Assembly (NCBI RefSeq): GCF_002899895.1
Contig: NZ_PPEI02000002.1
Coordinates: 868,001 to 932,000, forward strand
Direction: 5' to 3'
Origin: Chryseobacterium oncorhynchi
GTDB lineage: Bacteria > Bacteroidota > Bacteroidia > Flavobacteriales > Weeksellaceae
Length of the DNA stretch: 64,000 bases
Positions 54,042 through 63,694 of this stretch are shown piece after piece. Position numbers and translations under genes: made by a program. The notes under the pieces are model-generated. The model made no database searches. It had not been told where the DNA came from and saw only the letters and a program-made list of their open reading frames with translations. Each line of letters opens with the position of its first letter. Within the stretch, counting starts at the first letter, position 1.

Positions 54042-54680
54042 ATGAATTTAGATTACATAGTAAGAGAGCCGGAAAATATTACCTCTACTACTCCTATACT
54101 TTTTATGCTTCATGGCTACGGCAGCAATGAGCAGGACCTTTTCAGCTTTAGAGAAACGCTTCCGAATGATTGGATCATCGTCAGCTTCAGAGCTCCGAGA
54201 GATACGCAGTTTGAAGGATATTCTTGGTTTGATATTAATTTCAATGAACCTGAGAACTTTATGGATGTTCCCCAAGCTAAAGAATCTTTAAATTCTGCAT
54301 TGGAAAGTATACTAAAAGTGATCAATCATTATGGACTTACTGAAAGCAATGTGCACTTGTGCGGATTCAGTCAGGGAGGAATATTATGCTATGCTCTGGC
54401 ACTTAAATATCCCGAACTGTTTAATAAAATAGCCTGTATGAGTTCTTATCCTGAAGAAAAAATTCTGGATGGTATTGTAAAGGATAAAAAGAAACTGGAA
54501 AGACTTCGATTCTTTGTATCTCATGGTACAGATGATGCTGTTATTCCACTTGAATGGGGAAGAAAAGCGGCTGATCTGTTGTATGATCTAAGCTGCTATT
54601 TCACTTTCAGAGAATATATGAGCGGACATGGTGTCAATCAGAAAAACTACATGGATTTAATGGAATTCTTCTCTAAATAG
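54042..54680 (+). CDS. Serine esterase, phospholipase/carboxylesterase family
   Basis: A 212-aa alpha/beta-hydrolase of the carboxylesterase/phospholipase group. The oxyanion-hole region MLHGYGSNEQDL (about residues 22-33), the nucleophile elbow GFSQGG (Ser about residue 108), the acid in GTDDAVIP (about residue 166) and the His in SGHGVNQ (about residue 198) are all present. It has no signal peptide. Substrates of this family include short acyl esters and lysophospholipids. A promoter-like TATATTTG lies 4 bp before the start, which would give a leaderless mRNA. Confidence 0.88.
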   Translation: MNLDYIVREPENITSTTPILFMLHGYGSNEQDLFSFRETLPNDWIIVSFRAPRDTQFEGYSWFDINFNEPENFMDVPQAKESLNSALESILKVINHYGLTESNVHLCGFSQGGILCYALALKYPELFNKIACMSSYPEEKILDGIVKDKKKLERLRFFVSHGTDDAVIPLEWGRKAADLLYDLSCYFTFREYMSGHGVNQKNYMDLMEFFSK

Positions 54681-54800
54681 ACTAGAATCAATTTCAAATA
54701 AATTCAACAAATACCACTACATCATTGTAGTTTATACAAACATTCCTGTATTTGGAATGTTTTTTTATTACAATAAAGATAAATTCAGTAAATTCAGTAA

Positions 54801-56120
54801 ATGAAACCACGGCTCTTTTTACTGGGATTACTTTTATGCATTTTTGCCCATGCCCAGAACTCCTTTGAGTTAATTAATACAAAAAAAGCAGTTATCCCTT
54901 TTCAGTTTATCAACAACCTGATCTTTATCCCTATTAATGTAAATGGTGCAGAGCTTACCTTTCTATTGGATACCGGAGTAGCAGAAACCATTCTCTTCAG
55001 CCTGGAGAATAAAGACCTTAAACTTGGAAACGTTGAAAAGATAAAATTTTCAGGTCTTGGTGGAAGTTTAAGCATCGACGGTTTAAAGTCTGATCGCAAT
55101 ACCGGACGAATTGGAAGTGTCCTTGTAAACACTTCAATGTCTCTTTATGTGATTATTGATGAAGAATTCAATATTTCATCCCACGTAGGAATTCCTGTAA
55201 ACGGAGTTATAGGCTACCATTTCTTCAAGGATCATCCTATTTTCATAGATTATATTTCAAAAAAAATTACAGTTTATGAAAACACAGATCTTTTAAAAAA
55301 GAAAATCAGAAAATTTGAAGAACTCCCAATCACCATTGAAAGAGACAAACCTTATCTTTATGCCGGTGTGGAAATGACCAGTGAAAAAAAGGATTCAAAG
55401 CTATTAATTGACCTTGGAAACAGTGATGCTATATGGCTCTTCCCTACTCTCATCAAAAACTTCGTGTACAACCGACCTAATATTGACGATTTCCTTGGCC
55501 GGGGATTCAATGGAGATATTTATGGCAAAAGAAGTAGAATTCATAACTTTTATCTTGGAGATTTTAAATTTGAAAAACCGCTTACCGCAATGCCTGATGA
55601 ATTTTCTATTCAGCATGTAAATCTGGTAGAAAACAGAAAAGGTTCCATTGGTGGAGAAATTACACGTCGGTTTACAGTTATTTTTGATTATCCCAACAAA
55701 AAACTATATTTGAGGAAAAACAGAAACTTTAATGATCCTTTTCATTTTAATATGAGTGGATTAGATTTCAAACAGGATGGTCTGGAATGGAAGCAGGACA
55801 AAATTAATATTGAAACCCAGAACTTAGCAACTATGGGATCTGAAGGATATAAAAATTCCTTTCAATACAAATTCAGTCTCAAACCTATATTCTCCATTGC
55901 TGGGGTAAGAAAAGATTCTCCCGCCTATGAAGCTGGTCTACAAAAAGATGACAGAATTATCAGTATCAATGGGAACAGATCTTCAGATATGACCCTGGAA
56001 AAAATCATAGAACTTATGAAATCTGATGAAGGACGAAGTATTATTATGGTTATTGAAAGAAAAAACAAAGAGCTTACTTTACGTTTCACTTTAGAAGACC
56101 CAATACCCTATCAAGAATAG
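54801..56120 (+). CDS. Retropepsin-like aspartyl protease with C-terminal PDZ domain
   Basis: A 439-aa exported protein with a signal peptide (residues 1-18, ending AHAQ). Two aspartyl-protease-like lobes follow: FLLDTGVAET (about residues 54-63) and LLIDLGNSDAIWLF (about residues 201-214), where the second motif is DLG rather than DTG/DSG. A PDZ domain closes the protein (about residues 365-430; AGVRKDSPAYEAGLQKDDRI). Such proteins are common in Bacteroidota, and their substrates are unknown. The next gene starts 3 bp after the stop and is surely co-transcribed. Confidence 0.85.
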   Translation: MKPRLFLLGLLLCIFAHAQNSFELINTKKAVIPFQFINNLIFIPINVNGAELTFLLDTGVAETILFSLENKDLKLGNVEKIKFSGLGGSLSIDGLKSDRNTGRIGSVLVNTSMSLYVIIDEEFNISSHVGIPVNGVIGYHFFKDHPIFIDYISKKITVYENTDLLKKKIRKFEELPITIERDKPYLYAGVEMTSEKKDSKLLIDLGNSDAIWLFPTLIKNFVYNRPNIDDFLGRGFNGDIYGKRSRIHNFYLGDFKFEKPLTAMPDEFSIQHVNLVENRKGSIGGEITRRFTVIFDYPNKKLYLRKNRNFNDPFHFNMSGLDFKQDGLEWKQDKINIETQNLATMGSEGYKNSFQYKFSLKPIFSIAGVRKDSPAYEAGLQKDDRIISINGNRSSDMTLEKIIELMKSDEGRSIIMVIERKNKELTLRFTLEDPIPYQE

Positions 56121-56123
56121 AAT

Positions 56124-56651
56124 ATGAAAACCGAAGAAACCACCTTAGACAGAATAAGAACCCGACCGAGATTTAAGATGTTTACCCATCTCACGAAAGA
56201 AGAATATGCAGAGAATCTTAAGAAATATCTCGTAGAACATAAAGATGAATTTTCTGGTAATATCAACAAAGAAGTTGCTACCATTTGGGTAGAAACAGAA
56301 TATGATAATTACTGGAAACCCCGCCTTGCCCTAAGAGTTGAAATGGAGGATGATGACATTGCAATACGCGGAGTATTTGGTCCCAGCTCTGCGGTTTGGA
56401 CGTTTTTCATGTTTCTTTACTTCTCCTTTTCTATTCTTTGGATGACCTTTTTCACCATGTACTATGTAGAAAAGCAAATAAAAAGCGCTGAATACCCTTG
56501 GGCACTGAGCGCTTCTTTTGTTATGTTATTTTTTATTCTTCTTACCTATCTCGCTGCAAGATTCGGGCAGCATAAAGGGAAAGATGAAATGCTTAAATTA
56601 AGACGGTTTGCTGAAGAATCTACTTTACAATTTGAAAAGAAGATTATTTAG
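56124..56651 (+). CDS. Membrane protein co-operonic with the aspartyl protease
   Basis: A 175-aa protein with a cytoplasmic-type N-terminal region (residues 1-90) and two membrane helices (about 92-118 and 128-150). I do not recognise the family. It starts 3 bp after the aspartyl protease stop, which points to a functional link with that exported protease. Its end overlaps the 3' end of the convergent L,D-transpeptidase gene by 8 bp. Confidence 0.75.
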   Translation: MKTEETTLDRIRTRPRFKMFTHLTKEEYAENLKKYLVEHKDEFSGNINKEVATIWVETEYDNYWKPRLALRVEMEDDDIAIRGVFGPSSAVWTFFMFLYFSFSILWMTFFTMYYVEKQIKSAEYPWALSASFVMLFFILLTYLAARFGQHKGKDEMLKLRRFAEESTLQFEKKII

Positions 56652-57687
56652 ACAGCGTATCTGTAGGTCTTTCGTTTGGAACTGGTGTCGCCATAGCTCT
56701 TGCTGTTTTAATGGAATCGGCTACTTTTTCTCTATTAGCCTGTTCTTTCAGCATTTTTGAAACATCCGGTTCCAATAGCTTCGTAAGTTCTTCCACTGAA
56801 ATGTTATTGGCATTGGGATCATCCAGAAGTTTCTTCCAAGGTCTTCTTCCCCCCCAGTTATAATCACCAAAGACCATTACTGCTGTACCTTTTGCCTTTG
56901 TGGTGGCACCACCAGGATTCAGGATCCAAGTATCAGCATAGGAATATAACCATTGTGCATCTTTTCTTAGTAATCGCAGGCAAGAATGGGAAGCCGGATA
57001 TCCGGGAAGAGTATATTCATGCCATCCAATACCTCCTATGTTGTGGATATTAAAGTTGTAAGGAAGCTTCCATTCAGTGCTTACTGTGGAAATAGATAAT
57101 TTCTTTTTCCAGTTGGCAAATGTAAGCCCTCTCGTCGTCTGTGCTGTTTTCTTCCCCATACTCGTTGGCCCCCATTTAACAAGGCTTCCGTTGGAGTATA
57201 CACCATACGCCTGAATAGGATATGAGAATATTACAAATTTTTTCACGCCACTTAGTACATCCAATTGCATTGGAAATGGTGAATAAGCCATTAATGTAGT
57301 ATCTATTTTAGCAGGAACTACCAATGTATCAGCATTCCATTTGCTTTTAGAATCTAGCCTATTTAGGGCTAAAATAGCTGTGCGCTCTTTCTCATCATAC
57401 TTCTTGCTGAACTCTGCATATACTGAGTCCCTCATTTTTTTATCTTTTGGAAGTACAAATGCATTATAAAAGCCATTTTCCTGCATAACAGGTGGAGCAG
57501 ATTCTTTTTTCACCACAGGAACAGAATCTTTCTTTATAGAATCTTTTTCTGCTTCCGGAATCTCAGAGGCAGAAACAGTATCTTTAAAAGTATCACTTAT
57601 TTTTTCTATTTCTTTCTTACAGGAAACAAGAAATACTGCACATAAGCAAGCATATAGAAATGATTTTTTCACAAGTATGTTCTTCAT
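56644..57687 (-). CDS. L,D-transpeptidase (YkuD family) lipoprotein
   Basis: A 347-aa exported protein with a lipoprotein signal (lipobox FLVSC, Cys about residue 23) and a Ser/Glu/Lys-rich linker. The YkuD catalytic domain follows (about residues 145-275) with GIGWHEYTLPGYPASHSCLRL, where HSCLR corresponds to the conserved SHGCIR-like active-site motif. The enzyme makes L,D-crosslinks in peptidoglycan or attaches proteins to it. The C-terminal tail is charged and Pro-rich. It is convergent with the membrane protein gene. Confidence 0.9.
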   Translation of the reverse strand: MKNILVKKSFLYACLCAVFLVSCKKEIEKISDTFKDTVSASEIPEAEKDSIKKDSVPVVKKESAPPVMQENGFYNAFVLPKDKKMRDSVYAEFSKKYDEKERTAILALNRLDSKSKWNADTLVVPAKIDTTLMAYSPFPMQLDVLSGVKKFVIFSYPIQAYGVYSNGSLVKWGPTSMGKKTAQTTRGLTFANWKKKLSISTVSTEWKLPYNFNIHNIGGIGWHEYTLPGYPASHSCLRLLRKDAQWLYSYADTWILNPGGATTKAKGTAVMVFGDYNWGGRRPWKKLLDDPNANNISVEELTKLLEPDVSKMLKEQANREKVADSIKTARAMATPVPNERPTDTLSK

Positions 57688-57799
57688 AAATAAATTAGGT
57701 CATTTAGTTTGGCTACCCAGTACAAATATCAGACCTAAAATCGAATCCCAAAAGACATTCTGAAAAATACCGTAAAAAAACGGTGGTAAAGGAGGTTTC

Positions 57800-58558
57800 C
57801 TAAAGCAGTTTATTAGTTTTAGCGTAAGATAATGCCTCTGCAATATTATTAACTCCAATTTTTTCAAAAAGCTTTTTACGATGAAATTTTACTGTATCTG
57901 CCGTAATAAAAAGCTTAGCCCCTATTTCATTGATTGTTAACCCACTAGCATATAAGCTTAAAATTTCATATTCTCTGGAAGACAATTTTATTTTTTCGCT
58001 TTTCTCCCATTTTTCTGCTGTCAGGTCATATTTCCAAATATCATTGGAGCCTTCCTTGCTAAGCATTACATTTCCTGAAGAGCTATTATTAGAAAGGGAT
58101 ACAGCACACAAAGCTTTCCAAACCTGCCCCTCTTCTGTAAGAAACATTGGAGTAAGCTTATGATTAACAAGCACAAGGTTCTTTTTACTGTTGATAAGAT
58201 AAAAATCATAGGAAATAGAATACAGCTTTCTCTCTTCTATCGGAGTTTTGTCAAAAAATTCAAATCCTACTTCATTAATTTTAATGAGCATTTCTACATC
58301 CTCAGATTTTACATTTTGAAAATAGAAAACATAGCCCAACTCTTTTACTTCCTCCGAGGTTTTGCCACACAGAAAAAGAGGATTTTCCGATACATATTCA
58401 AATCCCTTGGTTTGATAATTGATGACATACAGACTTTGATATGTGGTTCTTGCAAGTGCCTTTATAGCCTCCAGATAATCTCCGGACTGGCTGAAATCAA
58501 TATCGGCATCTTTGCTGATCTCATTTTTATCATTAAAAAACCTTTTAATTCTTTCCAT
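57800..58558 (-). CDS. LuxR-type regulator with PAS-like N-terminus
   Basis: A 252-aa regulator without a phosphoreceiver domain. The N-terminal 165 residues look like a PAS-type sensing domain (YVINYQTKGFEYVSENPLFLCG; SEDVEMLIKI). The C-terminal 65 residues form a LuxR/GerE helix-turn-helix: LSSREYEILSLYASGLTINEI, then TADTVKFHRKKLFEKIGVNN. It resembles a family of Chryseobacterium regulators, but no target is visible. A 515-bp gap with a stray terminator follows. Confidence 0.85.
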   Translation of the reverse strand: MERIKRFFNDKNEISKDADIDFSQSGDYLEAIKALARTTYQSLYVINYQTKGFEYVSENPLFLCGKTSEEVKELGYVFYFQNVKSEDVEMLIKINEVGFEFFDKTPIEERKLYSISYDFYLINSKKNLVLVNHKLTPMFLTEEGQVWKALCAVSLSNNSSSGNVMLSKEGSNDIWKYDLTAEKWEKSEKIKLSSREYEILSLYASGLTINEIGAKLFITADTVKFHRKKLFEKIGVNNIAEALSYAKTNKLL

Positions 58559-59073
58559 CTTTTCTTAAAAACATCTACTTACTACCCTAAAGGATAGTTT
58601 TCGATTTAATACTACAAATCTACACAAAAGTGTAGCGACTTTCAAAATGGCGTGATATAGATTTGCAAACGATTTGCATGATTGTATCTTTTGTTAAAAT
58701 ACCACCTAGGGTGAGTATAAAAACAAGTACATACAGGCTTATATAACATTGTCATCAATAACCATGATATAAAGAAGCTGCCCAAACAATTCGGTCTAAA
58801 AAAGTTGACTCGTCAAATGAAGTTTTTATCGTAAATAACTCAGACAACGACACCTAATTCAGACAAAAATATTAAATGACATTGACCGAATGTAAAGCAG
58901 TTCAAAAAGATCAGCCTTTTAATCAGCATAAATCTCTGCTTAGAAACACACACTGATCTACACCCTATCACAGACTATTATTATTTATTATTACTGTCTC
59001 ATTGACAGTAATTTTTTTTGCTTTATATTATACAAGAAGATCTCCCCTACAATCCATAGAAATAAATCTCTTT
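58559..59073. other. Intergenic region (515 bp) ending in an isolated terminator
   Basis: No convincing protein gene, only a 26-codon ORF (58876-58956) with no supporting signal. It contains a promoter-like TATCTTTTG (about 58685) and a strong + strand terminator (58990-59019) with no upstream gene, suggesting a small RNA. Confidence 0.5.
58990..59019 (+). terminator. Intrinsic terminator without an assigned gene
   Basis: A 9-bp perfect stem ATTACTGTC/GACAGTAAT with a 5-nt loop is followed by eight T's. On the minus strand there is no equivalent U-tract, so it acts on + strand transcripts. Confidence 0.7.
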
Positions 59074-59502
59074 TTATGACTCTTTATGGATGATTTGAAT
59101 GAATCTGTAATAAAAAAATGTCCAAAGGGCAAGCCACGGAAAGTTCGCAATCAGAAAAAATAGAATGTCTTCTCCATTGATTTTTTGTCCTTCAGTAATC
59201 ATAAAGAAATAATAGATGATGAAAAGAATTGGAAGAAAGAACCAACACAGAGCTGTTTTTATTTTGCTCTGACACGATTTTAAAAGAGAAAACAGACTGC
59301 TAAATGAGGCTATACTTAGAAATAAAATCCAAATAATTACAAGACCATAAGCCAAACCACTCATATCGCAATTTCTCGGATGTTCTCCCTCTTCGGGTTT
59401 AGTCAGGTTCATAAACACAATGAGAAGAACAGCTGAAACAACCGTTGAAAAAAACCAGGTCTTCAATATTGACAATAATATGAACTTCTTTTTTGACATC
59501 AA
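59074..59502 (-). CDS. Small membrane protein, four helices
   Basis: A 142-aa membrane protein with four hydrophobic segments (about residues 8-30, 50-72, 84-103 and 112-135). I do not recognise a family. The cytoplasmic and periplasmic loops carry several charged residues and two Cys (NCDMSG and KSCQSK). It lies alone between the terminator at 58990-59019 and the divergent membrane-AraC regulator. Confidence 0.7.
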   Translation of the reverse strand: MMSKKKFILLSILKTWFFSTVVSAVLLIVFMNLTKPEEGEHPRNCDMSGLAYGLVIIWILFLSIASFSSLFSLLKSCQSKIKTALCWFFLPILFIIYYFFMITEGQKINGEDILFFLIANFPWLALWTFFYYRFIQIIHKES

Positions 59503-59642
59503 ATTCTGCTTTAAATGCTAAAGTAATAATAACTTTTCAGTTTTACAAAACCCTCCTCCATTCATTTCTAGATTGATATTTAATAATTTGTTAAAGATAC
59601 CATGTACATATTATCTATAATTTTGACAAAATATCAGTTATC

Positions 59643-60692
59643 ATGTTATACATCATTATGGTAGTTGTACTACAGGCACTCATCACCCTCTCTTTATTAT
59701 TATCTCTCATCAAAAACAGAGAATCTGTCCTGAATATGCTGTTATTGTATATCGGAGTGGTTGCACTGGACATGGGATATGAATATTTCATTATTCAAAG
59801 ATTCGGCTATGAGTCTGTTTTATATGAAATTCCGGGAAGTCTGCGTGTTTTTAAAGGTCTCATTTTCCTGTATATTACCACTTATTTAATTCAGGCAAAA
59901 TGGAGAGATAAGCTTAAGTATTTGATTTTCCCACTCACGTTAGTAGTTTTTCATCACGCAATTGCTCTGACTGCAAAAATCTTTGATCTGTCTTGGGCAA
60001 ATATGATCATAAAATCTTACCAGGTTTATTTTATTTACTATAGCTATTATTGGATTGCTTGTCTTGTTATCTGTATTTATTTTCTAACAAAATACCGTAA
60101 AAATATCATCCATCCCATGTCCCGTAATTTCCGTTATCTGGTTTGCTATGTATTATTGGGAGTATTGGTTTTTTGGGCTGTTTATCAATTGGGCTGGAAT
60201 ACACTGATTTATCAGAAAATCTATAGCCTGCTATTCCTTTTCCAGTTTGGATGGATTTTGTACGTTTATATTTTAACGCACCAGTACAAGCTGCTGGGAC
60301 AGCAGAATACTCTTCACCTTTCTGCCCCTAAAGAAACCTATCAGTATAAAGATCTTTCAAAAATAGATTTTGATACTGTACAAAATGCCATTGTCTCTTT
60401 TTATCAGGAAAGTCATATTTATCTGGATGAAGAATTTACATTGGATCTGCTTTCCAGCCATTTAAAAATAAGTAAGGCCAATTTAAGCATTACCTTTAAT
60501 AAACACCTCAATACCAATTTCCACGAATATACCAACAGAAACCGTATTCAGCATTTTAAACAGATATTATCGGAGGATCCATCTGCCAGTGTCATTGATC
60601 TTGCTTTTCAATGTGGATTTAAATCCAAATCTACTTTTTATAAATATTTTAAAAAGGAATTTGACTGTCTTCCTTCTCAACTTATTCACTAA
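59643..60692 (+). CDS. Membrane-anchored AraC-type transcriptional regulator
   Basis: A 349-aa protein with several membrane helices in the first two thirds (up to about residue 215; roughly seven hydrophobic segments) and a C-terminal AraC helix-turn-helix of about 100 residues: FTLDLLSSHLKISKANLSIT followed by VIDLAFQCGFKSKSTFYKYF. Such membrane-bound AraC regulators occur in Bacteroidota; the ligand may be sensed at the membrane. A -7-like TAATTTTG (59618-59625) precedes the start. It lies 136 bp before a TonB-dependent receptor gene and probably controls it. Confidence 0.88.
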   Translation: MLYIIMVVVLQALITLSLLLSLIKNRESVLNMLLLYIGVVALDMGYEYFIIQRFGYESVLYEIPGSLRVFKGLIFLYITTYLIQAKWRDKLKYLIFPLTLVVFHHAIALTAKIFDLSWANMIIKSYQVYFIYYSYYWIACLVICIYFLTKYRKNIIHPMSRNFRYLVCYVLLGVLVFWAVYQLGWNTLIYQKIYSLLFLFQFGWILYVYILTHQYKLLGQQNTLHLSAPKETYQYKDLSKIDFDTVQNAIVSFYQESHIYLDEEFTLDLLSSHLKISKANLSITFNKHLNTNFHEYTNRNRIQHFKQILSEDPSASVIDLAFQCGFKSKSTFYKYFKKEFDCLPSQLIH

Positions 60693-60828
60693 GTTACAAT
60701 TATTTAATATTAGTAATTGTCTGATTTACAACACAGTTCACTTCAGACTCTAAAGAAATGGTAGTCTGAAATTTAAATGAACTAAAACTTTTTGGTGACC
60801 TGACATCTTTGCAAAAAATTTCACTAAG

Positions 60829-63675
60829 ATGTCACGAGAAAGTCTTTTTCTAACAAAAGCAGCATTTTTTCTTTTGGGTCCTTTGGCCTTTGCACAGAGC
60901 TCAGTTCACGGAACTGTAGTAGACAATCAGGGAAACCTTCCTAATGCTTTGGTTTATATCGAAAACAGTGGGCAAAAGGTTACTTCCGACACTGATGGAT
61001 CTTTTGTTCTGAATAATGTTCATGATGGAAGTTACCAACTTGTTGTAGAATACAAAGGGTATGACACGGTTTATATTCCTTTCAATGTTACAGACAAAAA
61101 GGAAGTAGACCTTGGATTGGTTAAGTTCGGAACTAAACTTAAAGAAAACAACATTCAGGAAGTAGTTGTTACCAGTGTCTACAAAGCTTCGCAGGCCAGA
61201 GCGATTACCATGAAGAAAAATTCCAATACCATCACAGAAGTGCTCTCTGCGGATGCCATTGGAAAGCTTCCGGATCGTAATGCTGCTGATGCAGTACAAC
61301 GGATGCAGGGAGTATCTATTGAGCGTGATATGGGAGAAGGACGCTTTGTAGCAGTAAGAGGTACTCCTATACAATGGACCGCTTCTACTCTAAATGGCAA
61401 CAGAATGCCAAGTGCAAGTGGCGATAATGCCAACCGTGGTGTACAAATGGATATCTTCCCCTCAGAACTCATTCAGAATGTTCGTTTATCTAAAGCCTTA
61501 ACTCCTGATCTGGATGGAGATGCTATTGGTGGCAATGTAGATTTCATTACCAAAACTTCTCCCAATAAAGAAACCTTGGCAATCAGTATGTCTTCCGGAT
61601 ACGTTAATATGTCGAAAGCCCCAACATATAACTCTTCAATTGTCTACGGAAACAAGATTACCAATAAACTAAAATTTATTAGTTCTGCAGTTATCTGGGA
61701 GCGTTCTACTGCCCTAGATCAGATGAGAAATATTTTCAACTACGGATTGAAAGACAAAACAGCCTCCTACTCTATCAATCAACTGCAGCTTCGTGATTAT
61801 CTTGCCAACCGAAGAACACTTGGACTTAATTTAGGCTTTGATTATGAGATAAACAGCAGAAATAAACTCTATTTTAAAGGTTTATACAGCCAATACAAAG
61901 ATGGGCAATCGGTAAGGGAAACCTATTTTAATTTTGATAATAAAAATGTAACCCTTCAGGCTCGTCATGCGGATTATCTTACAGACCTCTATTCTATGCA
62001 GGTAGGTGGAAATCATCAGGTGGGGCAACGTCTTGAAGTAAACTGGTCGTTATCCAAAGCCCGTTCAGAGTTCAGATTCAATTCCCCGGAGAACCTTGAT
62101 AAAAATGAAAGAGGCTATCCTATGGTGAATTTTGTACAACCTATGACCTATGGGGGACTTTCCACTGATGGAAGAAAATATATGGCTATGGATGCTCCTG
62201 ATGGCATTGGAGATACCGGAAGCTATACTTTACCTTATAACCAGCAAATGATAGCAGCGGATAAATTAAGATTAAATCAAATTATCCTAAGCCAAAATCA
62301 TAACAGTGAAACAGACCTTAGAGGGCAAATGGATTTAAAATATAAAGTATCTGATAACTTTGAACTTAAATTCGGAACAAAATATAACAATAAAAATAAA
62401 ATTGTCGACAGCTCTTTACTGGTATGGATGCCTAAATCGTCTCTTGGAGTCCCCGGAGCTCCTATAACCTATATGAACCAGCTTGAACGTGAAGCATTCC
62501 CTTACAGAGGTGGTTTTATGAACCCTCTTGGAAATCCTTATAATTCGGCTATCATTGATCAGATTACCAATGGACAGATCGATCAAATGTACCATCCAAC
62601 AACACAGAATAACTTAGGTTTGATGCAGGTAAGTAGTAAAGACAGCAGTTCCAATATCACAAGTTCTTATCGAGGTACCGAAAATGTATGGGCTGCTTAC
62701 ATGATGGGAACCTGGAGAGTAAATGATCAGCTTCAGGTATTGGGAGGTTTCAGAAATGAATACAATGACATTACATTCTGGGGTAAAAAAGTAGTTTCAG
62801 ACAAGAATAGTAAAACAGAAGAGATCAAGGATAGTAAAACCTACAATGTCCTGCTTCCTATGGTCAATATGAAATGGAATATCAGCAATGACCGTATTCT
62901 AAGACTGGCTTACACCCGCTCTTTTGCAAGACCAGATTTCAACGATCTGAATCCAGGGACTATCGTAAACGATATTACCAACACCATCACCCAGGGAAAT
63001 ACTAAACTAGATCCTACATTTTCCAACAACTTTGACCTTATGTTTGAGAACTACTTTGGAAAGTTGGATCTGATTACAGCAGGAGTATTCTACAAAGACA
63101 TCACCAATCTCATTTATAAAGATCAGTCCGTAATAGATACTGGAGGCAGAACCTATACTTTCACCTCTCCTAAAAATCTGGAAGCAGCAAAATTGTTTGG
63201 TTTTGAGTTTGGAATCTCCAAGCGCTTTGAAAATCTGCCAGGATTTTTGAAAAATATAGGCTTTGAAGGGAATTACACCTATATCTCTTCCAAAATGAAT
63301 ATGCCAATCTATGAAAACGGTCAGCAGATCGGAACCATGTCCACTACAATTCCTAATCAGGCTAAACATATCTTTAACACCATATTATTTTATGAGACCA
63401 GTAAATTTATGCTTCGTGCTGCCGGGAATTATAAAGGGAACTATGTAAGTGAGATCAGGGCTGCTGCCGGTGCAGATCATTATCAATATTTCGATAAAAA
63501 CTTTACCGTGGATCTTTCTACCTCATACAGCATTTCAAAGAAAGTTCGACTGTTTTTAGAGCTTAATAATATTTTCAATGAACCCAACCGCTACTATATG
63601 GGAGTAAAAGACCGTGTAGAAAATATTTCCTACTCAGGAATGCGAGGGCAAATGGGATTCACCTACAACTTTTAA
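60829..63675 (+). CDS. TonB-dependent receptor (TonB-Xanth-Caul type)
   Basis: A 948-aa outer-membrane receptor. A signal peptide (residues 1-22, ending AFAQ) leads into a CarboxypepD_reg-like domain (VHGTVVDNQGNLPNALVYI), a plug domain (IGKLPDRNAADAVQRMQG; FVAVRGTPIQW) and a 22-strand barrel ending in a Phe-terminated strand (GQMGFTYNF). The LPDRNAADAVQR form of the plug is typical of the TIGR01782 group. It imports a substrate unknown from sequence. A phospholipase C-like gene follows 19 bp later, so the pair may scavenge phosphate- or inositol-containing lipids. Confidence 0.9.
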   Translation: MSRESLFLTKAAFFLLGPLAFAQSSVHGTVVDNQGNLPNALVYIENSGQKVTSDTDGSFVLNNVHDGSYQLVVEYKGYDTVYIPFNVTDKKEVDLGLVKFGTKLKENNIQEVVVTSVYKASQARAITMKKNSNTITEVLSADAIGKLPDRNAADAVQRMQGVSIERDMGEGRFVAVRGTPIQWTASTLNGNRMPSASGDNANRGVQMDIFPSELIQNVRLSKALTPDLDGDAIGGNVDFITKTSPNKETLAISMSSGYVNMSKAPTYNSSIVYGNKITNKLKFISSAVIWERSTALDQMRNIFNYGLKDKTASYSINQLQLRDYLANRRTLGLNLGFDYEINSRNKLYFKGLYSQYKDGQSVRETYFNFDNKNVTLQARHADYLTDLYSMQVGGNHQVGQRLEVNWSLSKARSEFRFNSPENLDKNERGYPMVNFVQPMTYGGLSTDGRKYMAMDAPDGIGDTGSYTLPYNQQMIAADKLRLNQIILSQNHNSETDLRGQMDLKYKVSDNFELKFGTKYNNKNKIVDSSLLVWMPKSSLGVPGAPITYMNQLEREAFPYRGGFMNPLGNPYNSAIIDQITNGQIDQMYHPTTQNNLGLMQVSSKDSSSNITSSYRGTENVWAAYMMGTWRVNDQLQVLGGFRNEYNDITFWGKKVVSDKNSKTEEIKDSKTYNVLLPMVNMKWNISNDRILRLAYTRSFARPDFNDLNPGTIVNDITNTITQGNTKLDPTFSNNFDLMFENYFGKLDLITAGVFYKDITNLIYKDQSVIDTGGRTYTFTSPKNLEAAKLFGFEFGISKRFENLPGFLKNIGFEGNYTYISSKMNMPIYENGQQIGTMSTTIPNQAKHIFNTILFYETSKFMLRAAGNYKGNYVSEIRAAAGADHYQYFDKNFTVDLSTSYSISKKVRLFLELNNIFNEPNRYYMGVKDRVENISYSGMRGQMGFTYNF

Positions 63676-63694
63676 TCAAAAATTTTATTCATCA

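Noticed and set aside
58876-58956. 26-codon ORF in the intergenic region
   Set aside because: It has no promoter or start context of its own and no recognisable pattern; the region is better explained by a possible RNA.
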